From the NCBI RefSeq assembly GCF_025685415.1, contig NZ_JAGSYB010000001.1, positions 682,001 to 746,000 on the forward strand: 64,000 bases of DNA. The letters are read 5' to 3'. The stretch is from Terriglobus aquaticus (GTDB taxonomy: Bacteria > Acidobacteriota > Terriglobia > Terriglobales > Acidobacteriaceae). The first letter of the stretch is position 1; each line of letters opens with the position of its first letter. Below, one piece after another: positions 56,594 through 64,000 of the stretch. A model generated the notes under the pieces. It was given only the letters and a program-made list of their open reading frames with translations. It had not been told where the DNA came from and made no database searches. The translations under genes were made by a program, and so were the position numbers.

Positions 56594-57990
56594 GTCTGGC
56601 TGTTGATCGTTACGATTGCGTGGTCGTCGGTGCGGGAGTGGCCGGCCTGGCCGCTGCATCTGCACTGAGCGGCGCGGGTGCGCGTGTTGCCGTGGTGGAA
56701 CGCAAGCCGTTTGTGGGCGGGAGAGCCTACTCGTATCCTCATCCGGCGCTGCAGGAGGTGGTGGACTCGCAGCATGTGCTGGTCGGGTGCTGCACCAACC
56801 TGCGCCATCTCTGTGGAGCTTCCGGCATTGCGGACTTGATCCGCTGGTACGACGGCTACGTCTTTCTGGAGCCTGGGGGGCGGCGCACGAATCTTGCGCT
56901 CTCCGGTTTGCCTGCGCCTCTGCACACCTCGCCTTCGTTTGCAGCGGCTCCGATGCTAAGCCTGCGGGACAAGCTTGCGATTGGAACGGCGCTCCAGAGC
57001 TTCGTTCGTGGCTACCCAAAGGACGATAGCGAGAGTGTTGCAAGCTGGCTGCGGCGCAAACGCCAGCCCGACGGCGCGATCCGCCATTTCTGGCGACCGG
57101 TCGTCATCTCTGCATTGAACGACACGCTGGATCGCTGTTCCATGCGATACGCGGGGCAGGTTTTTCACGAGACGTTCCTGCGATCGGCCGAAGGTGGCCG
57201 CCTGGGTATTCCTACATTGCCACTATCGGACTTCTACGGGCGTGTTGCGCAACATTGCGAAGCCCAGGGCGGAACGCTGTACGAGAAGCAGTCGGTGGAG
57301 CGCTTGGAACAGCGTGGCGAGGAATGGGCCGTGCACTTGCAGGGCGGCGGGGAACTGATCGCGAAGACGGTGATCTCCGCTGTTTCGTTTGAGCATGTGC
57401 CGCAGGTGCTAGGGACTGAGCTGATGACAGCCGTGATGCCGCAGGGTGTCGCGGGCTTTTGTCATTCACCCATTACGTCGATTCACCTGTGGTACGAGCG
57501 GGAGTTCACAACTCTCGATCACGCGGCACTGTTGGACACCGGCATTGAGTGGATGTTTCACAAGTCGCGGATCCGCAGGAGTCCGGCAGGGCAGGGATCG
57601 TATCTGGAACTCACGATTTCCGCTTCGCATGCTCAGTTGAAAGAGAGCAGGGAAACGCTGTTGACGCGTTCGCTGCGCGAGTTGGAGAGCTTCTTTCCGG
57701 AGGCGCGCACGACGAAGCTGCTGAAGTCGGGAGTGCTCAAAGAGGCGAAAGCCACCTTCTCTGTGTTGCCTGGAATGGACCGCTTGCGACCCGCGCAGGA
57801 AACCGCGGTTCCAGGACTGGTGCTGGCCGGTGACTGGACGCAGACGGGGTGGCCCTCGACGATGGAGGGCGGAGTTCGCAGTGGATACCTGGCTGCGGAG
57901 GCTGTGGCGCGGCAACTTGGATCGTCGCGTTCCTTCGTGCAGCCGGACCTGGCTGCTGCAGGCCTAATGCGCTGGCTAGCGCGCGAGTAG
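56590..57990 (+). CDS. hpnE: Hydroxysqualene dehydroxylase HpnE
   Basis: This 466-aa FAD amine-oxidase-like enzyme reduces hydroxysqualene to squalene. The Rossmann motif VVVGAGVAGLAAASALSGAG is at the N-terminus, and the C-terminal block (VLAGDWTQTGWPSTMEGGVR) is typical. ATG 56590 overlaps hpnD. The last 15 bases overlap the convergent small transporter gene on the other strand. It is the last gene of the squalene operon. Confidence 0.96.
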   Translation: MSLAVDRYDCVVVGAGVAGLAAASALSGAGARVAVVERKPFVGGRAYSYPHPALQEVVDSQHVLVGCCTNLRHLCGASGIADLIRWYDGYVFLEPGGRRTNLALSGLPAPLHTSPSFAAAPMLSLRDKLAIGTALQSFVRGYPKDDSESVASWLRRKRQPDGAIRHFWRPVVISALNDTLDRCSMRYAGQVFHETFLRSAEGGRLGIPTLPLSDFYGRVAQHCEAQGGTLYEKQSVERLEQRGEEWAVHLQGGGELIAKTVISAVSFEHVPQVLGTELMTAVMPQGVAGFCHSPITSIHLWYEREFTTLDHAALLDTGIEWMFHKSRIRRSPAGQGSYLELTISASHAQLKESRETLLTRSLRELESFFPEARTTKLLKSGVLKEAKATFSVLPGMDRLRPAQETAVPGLVLAGDWTQTGWPSTMEGGVRSGYLAAEAVARQLGSSRSFVQPDLAAAGLMRWLARE

Positions 57991-58362
57991 GTAGACACCC
58001 GCAGCAACAAGTACTGCCGCGAACCATCGGCGACGGTCCACGTTCTCTCGAAGGAAGAAGCGAGCCGACACGGCCGTGGCTATGAAGGTCAGCGAGTTGG
58101 TAGCCGGGCCGACCAGGCTCAGGTCTGCGGTAGAAAGCGCCGAGAGCAGCGAGAAGAAGCTGATCGCCATGCAGGCGATGCCGCCGATCAGAAACGGGGA
58201 TCGGATGACCACGGCGATGGCTCCGCCCAGCCCACGTTCCGCGCGAATTTCATCCAGGTCACCAACCCGGTTCATGGCGACCGAGATGAGTGTTTCGCCA
58301 ACCGTCGCGCCAACAACCATGACGAGGATGACGACGGCAACATGGAAGGGAATCCGTGTCAC
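57976..58362 (-). CDS. Small four-helix DMT/SMR-type half-transporter (1)
   Basis: This 128-aa membrane protein has four helices with the DMT fold (VVILVMVVGATVGETLISVA, ISFFSLLSALSTADLSLVGP, FIATAVSARFFL, WFAAVLVAAGVYLLAR). Such half-size proteins act as dimers like EmrE or ArnEF. Its ATG overlaps the stop of the second, similar gene (ATGA). The two are likely a heteromeric pair. It lies between hpnE and hpnJ, so lipid or hopanoid transport is possible but unproven. Confidence 0.8.
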   Translation of the reverse strand: MTRIPFHVAVVILVMVVGATVGETLISVAMNRVGDLDEIRAERGLGGAIAVVIRSPFLIGGIACMAISFFSLLSALSTADLSLVGPATNSLTFIATAVSARFFLRENVDRRRWFAAVLVAAGVYLLAR

Positions 58363-58856
58363 GTGGAGGCCTGTTCACTGCCGGTCAGGAGCGGATGTTC
58401 CGTCTTCGCCGGCCCGTTTGCAACGAAGCCAACTCCGAGCACGATCAGAATGACGCCTAGCCAACGCATAGGTGAAATCGCCTCATGCAGCCAAACTCGC
58501 CCGATGAGCGCCGTGACGACGTTCCCTAATGCCGTTGCAGGCTGAACAAAGGTGAGATCGGCCCAACTCAGCGCGGTCATGTAGCTGCCCATAAAACTGA
58601 GCAGGACAGCGATGCCGCACGAGACCCAAGGATTGATCAGTGCGTGCACCAGGGCTAAAGGGTCAGCGAGCGTAACTGGCCCCACCTGTCGCATCCCCTT
58701 GCTGAGCAGGCCATCCCCGATGGACGCACCCAACATGATGAAGACGAGCACGAGATATTGGCTTGGCGCCAGTCGATGCGATCCCTGCGATGCCGGGAAA
58801 GCAGAAGCCGGCACAGATGTGCCGGCTTCTGAAGTTTTCGCTGCCGGATCAGGCAT
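58359..58856 (-). CDS. Small four-helix DMT/SMR-type half-transporter (2)
   Basis: This 165-aa protein has four hydrophobic segments (YLVLVFIMLGASIGDGLL, VSCGIAVLLSFMGSYMTALS, TALGNVVTALIG, WLGVILIVLGVGFVA) and an N-terminal hydrophilic stretch of about 30 residues. It is overlapped by hpnJ (8 bases) on one side and by the partner transporter on the other. An inverted repeat lies within its first codons, so the real start may be further downstream. See the hairpin entry. Confidence 0.75.
   Translation of the reverse strand: MPDPAAKTSEAGTSVPASAFPASQGSHRLAPSQYLVLVFIMLGASIGDGLLSKGMRQVGPVTLADPLALVHALINPWVSCGIAVLLSFMGSYMTALSWADLTFVQPATALGNVVTALIGRVWLHEAISPMRWLGVILIVLGVGFVANGPAKTEHPLLTGSEQAST
58803..58830 (-). 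terminator. Hairpin just past hpnJ, inside transporter 5' end
   Basis: Arms AGAAGCCGGCAC and GTGCCGGCTTCT (12 pairs) around four bases, lying 19 bases past the hpnJ stop. Read in the hpnJ direction it is followed by GCTTTCCC, a poor T-tract. It could be an hpnJ terminator or attenuator that overlaps the start of the transporter gene. Confidence 0.5.
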
Positions 58857-60327
58857 TCATGCTGACCGATTCCTGCTGCTTGAGCGCGCTTTCTTCACGC
58901 TTTGCGCGAACCGCGCGGTTGCGCTCAGCACGCAGCTTCATGAAGGACTTCGCTTCCTGGTACAGACGCGGAACATCGCGGTTGACGATCGCCTTCCACA
59001 CCACGCGAGCCGCTGCCTTGGGGCGGAAGTAGTACTCGTCGTAGAAGCGGTGCACCATCTCCATCACGTAATCGGTCGGCAGGCCCGGGTACTCGATGTG
59101 AGCCATCTGATGACCGCCGTGGTCGTTCATGATTTCGTTGGTGATGAAGCCGTTCTTTTCCGCGAAGTCGTAGAACTCGGTACCCGGGTAGGCGTGGGCT
59201 ACCGAGACCTGGATCGTCTCGCAGTCGAGGGTCTTGGCGAAGTTGATCGTGTTGCGGATCGACTCCTTGGTTTCGCCGGGCAGGCCGAGGATGAAGTCGG
59301 CGTGAATGACGAGACCGAGGTCGTGGCAATCCTTGACGAAGTCGCGCGCGCGCTCGACGGTCGCGCCCTTCTTAATGTTCTTGAGGATCTGCGGATCGCC
59401 GGATTCGAAGCCGACGATGAGCAGACGGCACCCGGCTTCCTTCATGGCCTTCAGGGTTTCGCGATCGGTGGTGACGCGGCTGGTGCAGGACCAGGTGAGG
59501 CCGAGAGGCTTCAGCTTGCTGCACAGCTCAATGGTGCGCGCCTTCTGGATGTTGAAGGTGTCGTCGTCGAAGAAGAACTCTTTGACGTGCGGAAAGTTTT
59601 CCTTCGCCCACTTCATCTCGGCGGCAACATCGTCGGTGGAACGCTTGCGCCACGCATGGCCGCTGAGCGTTTGGGGCCACAGGCAGAAGGTGCACTGCGC
59701 CGGGCAACCACGAGTGGAGTAGAGCGAGATGTACGGATGTAGCAGGAACGGAACGTTGTAGCGCGTAACGTCCAGGTCGCGCTTGTAGATCTTGGTGGCC
59801 CAGGGCATCGCATCCAGGTTGTCGACCTGCGGACGATCCATGTTGTGCTGGATGGTGCCATCCGGGTTGCGGTAGCTGATGCCAAGGATCTGATCGAGCG
59901 GCTTGCCCTGGGCGAACTCAACGATGGAGAAATCGAACTCACGGCGGCAAACGAAGTCGATGGCGCTGCACTCGTTCAGAGCTCGATCCGGATCGGTCGT
60001 GACCGGCGGTCCAACAAAGGCGATCTTGATGGACGGGTTCGCCTTCTTGATGGCCTGCGCCAGGCCATGGTCACCTGCCCACCCCACGGTAGAGGTGAAG
60101 AGAACGAGGAACTCGTAATCCTTGGCGATCTGGATGGTTTCGTCGGCGGACACGTGGTGCGGCGGTGCATCCAGCACGCGCGAACCCTCGAGCATGCCGG
60201 CCGGATAGGTCAGCCACACGGGGTACCAGTAGGACTCGATTTCGCGGGTCGCAGGCCAGCGGCTGCTGGCGCCGCCGTCGAAATTTTCAAACGACGGAGG
60301 GTTGAGGAGAAGTGTTTTTAAGACCAT
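58849..60327 (-). CDS. hpnJ: Hopanoid-associated radical SAM protein HpnJ
   Basis: This 492-aa B12-binding-domain radical SAM enzyme has the [4Fe-4S] motif RGCPAQCTFCLWP near residue 210. The N-terminal part (LLLNPPSFENFDGGASSRWP, VLFTSTVGWAGDHG) is a cobalamin-like domain. HpnJ is required for the cyclitol-ether-type head group of bacteriohopanepolyols in some species. It is the first gene of a unit with the two transporters. Other hopanoid side-chain genes are not in the window. Confidence 0.93.
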   Translation of the reverse strand: MVLKTLLLNPPSFENFDGGASSRWPATREIESYWYPVWLTYPAGMLEGSRVLDAPPHHVSADETIQIAKDYEFLVLFTSTVGWAGDHGLAQAIKKANPSIKIAFVGPPVTTDPDRALNECSAIDFVCRREFDFSIVEFAQGKPLDQILGISYRNPDGTIQHNMDRPQVDNLDAMPWATKIYKRDLDVTRYNVPFLLHPYISLYSTRGCPAQCTFCLWPQTLSGHAWRKRSTDDVAAEMKWAKENFPHVKEFFFDDDTFNIQKARTIELCSKLKPLGLTWSCTSRVTTDRETLKAMKEAGCRLLIVGFESGDPQILKNIKKGATVERARDFVKDCHDLGLVIHADFILGLPGETKESIRNTINFAKTLDCETIQVSVAHAYPGTEFYDFAEKNGFITNEIMNDHGGHQMAHIEYPGLPTDYVMEMVHRFYDEYYFRPKAAARVVWKAIVNRDVPRLYQEAKSFMKLRAERNRAVRAKREESALKQQESVSMNA

Positions 60328-60412
60328 CGGACTAGCGTGATTTTACCACTTCGTTACTGCAGAGGTGCGGTCCGGACCCTCGGAAGGTACTTGGAGCAGG
60401 ACCCTAGACGGC

Positions 60413-61885
60413 CTACCGCGGCGCTGTCGGCGGAACCGGCACGGGAGGCGGTGCTGGCGTGACTCCCTGGGGAGGCGTGCCGGGGAGGCTTGGCGTCGTC
60501 GTCGCGGGCACGGTGGGCGTGTTCGCGCCTGGCCGCTGGAACGGGGTAGGTGCTGTAGAAACGGGGGTGCCCTGTACCCATCGGCTGAGGCCGCCATCCT
60601 GTTGCAGGAGGTTCACCTGCACCTGCTGGAGTTGAAGGCGGGAGAGCAGGAGGTCGTAGTAGCGCTGCCGCTCCTGCAACTCCGCGTTCAGCGCATCTTT
60701 CGGATTGGCCTGCGGTGCGGAGGAGCTACCTGCCGCAGATTGCAGTTGGATCTGGAGAGTTTCGAACTGATCCTCCGCGATCTCCTGCTCCTGTTGCGCA
60801 AGGTCGGTGCGCAACTGCAGTTCGACAGCAGAGTTGCGCAGCTTGGCCTGGCCCTCCTGAAAGATGCCTCGCTGCAGCAGAACGTCGGCACCGGCGTGCT
60901 CTGCGTCTGCTTCGCTCTGCCTGGCCCTGGCGCGGTGCGCCATGTCCAACAACGGAATCGTGAAGGAAAGCCCGAAGCTGAGAGCATTTTCGCTGTTTCC
61001 GGCAGCGCCGTAGTGGGGATAGTAGGCCGCATAGGAAGACAGGCCCGTATCGACGCGGCTGTAGCTGGCACCCAGGCTCACCTGGGGTCGCAACAGATAA
61101 CGTCTGTCGCCAAACGCCTGGTGCTGCTTGGAACGCGCCGTTGAGGCCAGGGCAGCGATGCCCTCGTCATCTGCGACTTCCTGCTGCGCTTGCCGGGCGC
61201 GGATGGGCGCAATCTCGGGTATGCTGCGAGGGTCGGTTCGAATGGCGGCTACAGGCAGGCCCGTAAGCGTTGCCAGATGTCGTGCATTGAAGGCGATCTC
61301 GTCGTCGAGTTGAAGCGCGGCAAGCCGGATCTGGAGCGAAGTGCGCCGCGACTTCGGAAGTTCCACCTTGGCATCCACGCCGGCGTCGATGCGCTCCGAG
61401 GTGACTGTCACGAGGCGATCGGCAAGGTCCAGTTCGCGCTGGACGACGGTCTTGCGGAGTTGTGCATTATCCAGCGCTACGTAGGTGTTCGTCGTGTCCT
61501 GGATTACCTGAATCTGCTCCCGGTTCAAGGCATGCTGTGCAGATTCGCGCGCCTCCTCTGCCGCTCGCACGTAGTCGCGCTGCTGAAACGAGAACACGAG
61601 GCTCTGTGCGGAGATGCTGAAGATGATGGGAACGTTCAGCGGAGCGCCGGTTGCCTGGCCGTAACCCGCAGTGGTGCTGACCGCAGGGATGTACGCGTCC
61701 CGCGCTTCCTGCCAGGCTGCGCGCGCCTTTGCGAGATCGGCCTGCGCGATGCGGATACGAGGGCTGTTCTTCAGGGCCAGGTCGACCGCTGACTGCAAGG
61801 AAATCTGCGCTCGCGCTGCGCTTCCACCGGTCAGGAAACATGCGATGGCGAGCGCTAACCCACGTTGGAGATTGGGCAGGCTCAT
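60413..61885 (-). CDS. TolC-family outer-membrane efflux protein
   Basis: This 490-aa outer-membrane channel protein has a signal peptide (LALAIACFLTGGSAARAQ). Two OEP repeats are visible, with coiled-coil helices (DLALKNSPRIRIAQADLAKARAAWQEARD, then LSFGLSFTIPLLDMAHRARARQSEADAEHAG), here given in pieces. The C-terminus is a Pro/Thr-rich tail (TTPSLPGTPPQGVTPAPPPV). The stop of the TPR gene overlaps its ATG. It would form the exit duct for the efflux system whose adaptor is upstream. Confidence 0.9.
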   Translation of the reverse strand: MSLPNLQRGLALAIACFLTGGSAARAQISLQSAVDLALKNSPRIRIAQADLAKARAAWQEARDAYIPAVSTTAGYGQATGAPLNVPIIFSISAQSLVFSFQQRDYVRAAEEARESAQHALNREQIQVIQDTTNTYVALDNAQLRKTVVQRELDLADRLVTVTSERIDAGVDAKVELPKSRRTSLQIRLAALQLDDEIAFNARHLATLTGLPVAAIRTDPRSIPEIAPIRARQAQQEVADDEGIAALASTARSKQHQAFGDRRYLLRPQVSLGASYSRVDTGLSSYAAYYPHYGAAGNSENALSFGLSFTIPLLDMAHRARARQSEADAEHAGADVLLQRGIFQEGQAKLRNSAVELQLRTDLAQQEQEIAEDQFETLQIQLQSAAGSSSAPQANPKDALNAELQERQRYYDLLLSRLQLQQVQVNLLQQDGGLSRWVQGTPVSTAPTPFQRPGANTPTVPATTTPSLPGTPPQGVTPAPPPVPVPPTAPR

Positions 61886-62838
61886 TTCCGCAGGGCCTTT
61901 CGGGCCGGGGTGTACTGGCTAGCGAGGGCAAGCGCCTGCTGGAACTGGTCCTGCGCACCTGCCTGATCTCCCCGGTCCTGCAGCAGTTGACCGAGCATGG
62001 TGTGCGCCCGAACGTACTGGGGCACAGCCGACACTTGCTCGTGCGTCAGGTAGCCACGAAGAGCTTTCTCTGCCGCGGCGCTGTTGCGCTTGAGGTCCAT
62101 CAGAATGCGGGCAGCGTCGATGCTGTCTGGTCCGCGGGCACCGTCCGTCTGGATGGCGAGGACTGCATTGCGCTCTGCCTGATCGTAGAGCTTCCGCTTG
62201 CGGTTGTAGTTCGCCAAGTCGACGTACGCTTCGGCGGAGTGCGCGACCGCCAGTTCGCGGGCATACGCGGCGTCGGCAGCGGCGGTGTCGCCAGCTTTCG
62301 CGTCGATCATGCCTTCGAGGCGGGCGGCGCGCGCCGGGGACAGGGGCTGGAGCTGGTTGACCAGAGCACGCGCACGATCGAGGCCGCCGCCAACAATGCC
62401 TGGCGCATTGACGTAGAACTCGCCCAGATCGCTCAACGCGTCCACGTCGCGGGGATCCTGTCGCGCGGCCGCTTCGAAGTTCTCACGGATGCGTCCGACC
62501 ATGCGCATGCCGGTCAACGCGCCTGCGTGGTCGGCTTTTGCGCCATAGGCCCGCGCCAACTCCAACGTGTACTTGGCATTGGCAGGTTGGGCGTTGTGCG
62601 CGGCTTCGCACGCAGAGATGGCCTCGTCGTACCGATCAACGCTCCCCTGCAGCATGCACAGCAACTCCTGTGCTTCTGCGTTGCCGGGGTTTGCGGAGGT
62701 GAGCTTTTGCATCTCGGCGACAGCCGCGTCGACTTTACCCTGGTGCGCGAGCGCTCGAGCAGCGGAGAGCCCCTGGCCGAACGCGGAGCATGGCAGCAGG
62801 AAAGCGACGGCAAGCGCGCTTTCAACAAGGCGGGTCAC
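61882..62838 (-). CDS. TPR protein of the efflux operon
   Basis: This 318-aa exported protein has a signal peptide (ALAVAFLLPCSAFGQ) and TPR-like alpha-helical repeats (ALAHQGKVDAAVAEMQKLTSANPGNAEAQELL and similar, with APTIVGG and RMVGRIREN in the middle). It is bracketed by ATGA overlaps with the adaptor and TolC genes. A scaffolding or assembly role in the efflux machine is suggested by position only. Confidence 0.8.
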   Translation of the reverse strand: MTRLVESALAVAFLLPCSAFGQGLSAARALAHQGKVDAAVAEMQKLTSANPGNAEAQELLCMLQGSVDRYDEAISACEAAHNAQPANAKYTLELARAYGAKADHAGALTGMRMVGRIRENFEAAARQDPRDVDALSDLGEFYVNAPGIVGGGLDRARALVNQLQPLSPARAARLEGMIDAKAGDTAAADAAYARELAVAHSAEAYVDLANYNRKRKLYDQAERNAVLAIQTDGARGPDSIDAARILMDLKRNSAAAEKALRGYLTHEQVSAVPQYVRAHTMLGQLLQDRGDQAGAQDQFQQALALASQYTPARKALRK

Positions 62839-64000
62839 TTCGCCTCCTGCACGGCAAGCCCGTCGGCCAGGTCCACGTTGCTGGTGGTATTCAGCGCGAG
62901 CACATCGCCGGCGGAAAGGCCGCCGGTGATCTGAACGGTTTGCAGGTTTAGGGCTCCCACCTGGACGCCGGTCTTGTGCAGTTTGCCGTTTCGAACCACG
63001 TAGACGAAGTTGCGCGGTGCCTCTGTTTCAGTACGGAGGGCTTCGCGCGGGATTGTCAGAACGCGGTACACCTGCTGCGTCGTGACCCGCGCCGTGACGT
63101 TTGTGTTGGGCAGCAGGTCGCCGGTCGCGTCGTCGATATTGATGAGGCATTCGCCCACGTTGCGGGTGCCGTAATTGATGACAGTGGTCGGGACCCGAAC
63201 GATGTGGCCGTGCCACTCCTTACCGGGACGCGCGTCCCAGGTGACGATCACGGCGCTGTTCTGCTTGAGCTTGCCGATCTCCGGCTCGTCGAAATAGGCG
63301 AGCACCTGCATGTGGGTCAGGTCTGCTACCTGCGCCAGTTCTTCACCCGCGGCGACATAGTCGAACTGCCGTACCGGGAGTGAAAAGACAGTGCCGGCGA
63401 ACGGGGCGCGAATGACGCTGTTCTCCAATTGGACCTGTGCTGCCTGCAGGCTGGTGCGGCCTTCAGTCACCTGAGCTGCCACACGAGCCCGGTCGGTCGG
63501 AGCGTAGCGCTGTGTCTGGCGCTGCTGCAGCGAGGTCAGTGAGCTCTGAGCCGTCAGCAGGCGTTCGCGCGCGGCGGCGACCTCGTTGGCTGACGCGGCG
63601 CCGCGGGCCTGCAACTGCTGCAAGGACGCGAGACCCTGGCGGGCCTGATCTACCTGGAGCCTGGCACGAGCCAAATCGCCGGAAAGGGCGATGCGCTCTT
63701 CCTGGGATCCGCCCTGCTGTACGTCCGTTTGCGCTGCGACTGCCGAGGTGATGGCTTCCTTCGCGGACGCAATCTTCGCTTGAGCGTCCGTCGTATCCAT
63801 CCTCAGCAGCAGGGTGTTGGCCGCGACCAGTTGTCCCGCGTGCACATACACCTGCTGAACCTGGCCGGGCTGGGCCGCATGGGCCTGGAAAAGCTGGGTG
63901 GGTTCGACCTTGCCGTTGGTCGAAACGGAGCTGAGGATGTCCCCCTCCGCGGCCCGAGCGGTGCGAACGTAGACCACGTCACGCGTGGCGTGACGAATCA
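62835..64000 (-). CDS. Efflux periplasmic adaptor (HlyD/RND type), 5' truncated
   Basis: Only the C-terminal 388 or so residues are in the window. The frame stays open to the right edge, so the true start lies outside. The visible part has the lipoyl/barrel-sandwich blocks (VYVHAGQLVAANTLLLRMD, and VIRAPFAGTVFSLPV), long coiled-coil helices between them and a beta-barrel region with a membrane-proximal domain. It overlaps the TPR gene (ATGA). The inner-membrane pump (RND or ABC) is presumably next outside the window. Confidence 0.88.
   Translation of the reverse strand, partial: IRHATRDVVYVRTARAAEGDILSSVSTNGKVEPTQLFQAHAAQPGQVQQVYVHAGQLVAANTLLLRMDTTDAQAKIASAKEAITSAVAAQTDVQQGGSQEERIALSGDLARARLQVDQARQGLASLQQLQARGAASANEVAAARERLLTAQSSLTSLQQRQTQRYAPTDRARVAAQVTEGRTSLQAAQVQLENSVIRAPFAGTVFSLPVRQFDYVAAGEELAQVADLTHMQVLAYFDEPEIGKLKQNSAVIVTWDARPGKEWHGHIVRVPTTVINYGTRNVGECLINIDDATGDLLPNTNVTARVTTQQVYRVLTIPREALRTETEAPRNFVYVVRNGKLHKTGVQVGALNLQTVQITGGLSAGDVLALNTTSNVDLADGLAVQEAK

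Overview
The window is a GC-rich chromosomal segment, densely coding on both strands. The gene content points to Acidobacteriota, probably Acidobacteriaceae/Terriglobales. The evidence is the hopanoid block hpnC-hpnD-hpnE plus hpnJ, secreted NHL/Ig-like and beta-barrel proteins of acidobacterial style, a CocE-type peptidase, a GH10 lipoprotein, pyruvoyl arginine decarboxylase and many hairpin terminators with short loops. No insertion sequence, prophage, plasmid gene, rRNA or CRISPR array was seen. The assignment rests on recognised protein families, not on a search.

Layout: 0-0.7 kb holds tRNA-Arg(ACG) and, convergent to it, tmRNA, each with its own terminator. 0.8-8.3 kb has aldose 1-epimerase, multidomain DNA ligase LigD, RraB-like and VOC proteins, MtnA and an orphan nuclease-fold protein. 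8.3-18.2 kb has pyrE, a CPBP protease coupled to uvrA, small secreted or membrane proteins, a nitroreductase-hydrolase pair and ubiX. 18.3-22.5 kb has a YkgJ protein, purB, a glutaredoxin, an SDR, tadA and cytochrome P460. 22.6-27.4 kb carries the complete arginine-to-putrescine route (ArgDC, AguA, AguB), interrupted by threonine aldolase and a vapBC pair. 27.7-34.2 kb has glutamine synthetase behind two inverted repeats, a beta-barrel/NHL pair and uvrB. 34.3-37.8 kb has an MFS exporter and a lexA-thuA-HAD operon.

38.0-42.8 kb is the most unusual part. An OmpR-type regulator, a stand-alone histidine-kinase dimerisation-domain protein and a sigma54 activator without a DNA-binding domain overlap start to stop. 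They are followed by a hairpin, a plausible -24/-12 promoter and flgK-flgL. 42.8-53.5 kb has a GH10 xylanase with an overlapping small gene, rpsO-pnp with a long leader hairpin, a CocE hydrolase, an isoaspartyl peptidase, a dienelactone hydrolase and MlaFE. 53.6-60.3 kb is a hopanoid/squalene region: a zinc dehydrogenase coupled to hpnCDE, then on the opposite strand hpnJ and two four-helix DMT/SMR half-transporters. 60.4-64 kb is an efflux operon (periplasmic adaptor cut by the window edge, TPR protein, TolC).

Themes: DNA repair (ligD, uvrA, uvrB, lexA), nitrogen and polyamine metabolism, translation quality control (tmRNA; tadA with its likely substrate tRNA-Arg(ACG)), envelope lipids (hopanoids, Mla) and flagellar hook-junction assembly. 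The best candidate for something undescribed is the compact phosphorelay-like module next to flgKL. Next are the dehydrogenase and paired small transporters inside the hopanoid region.
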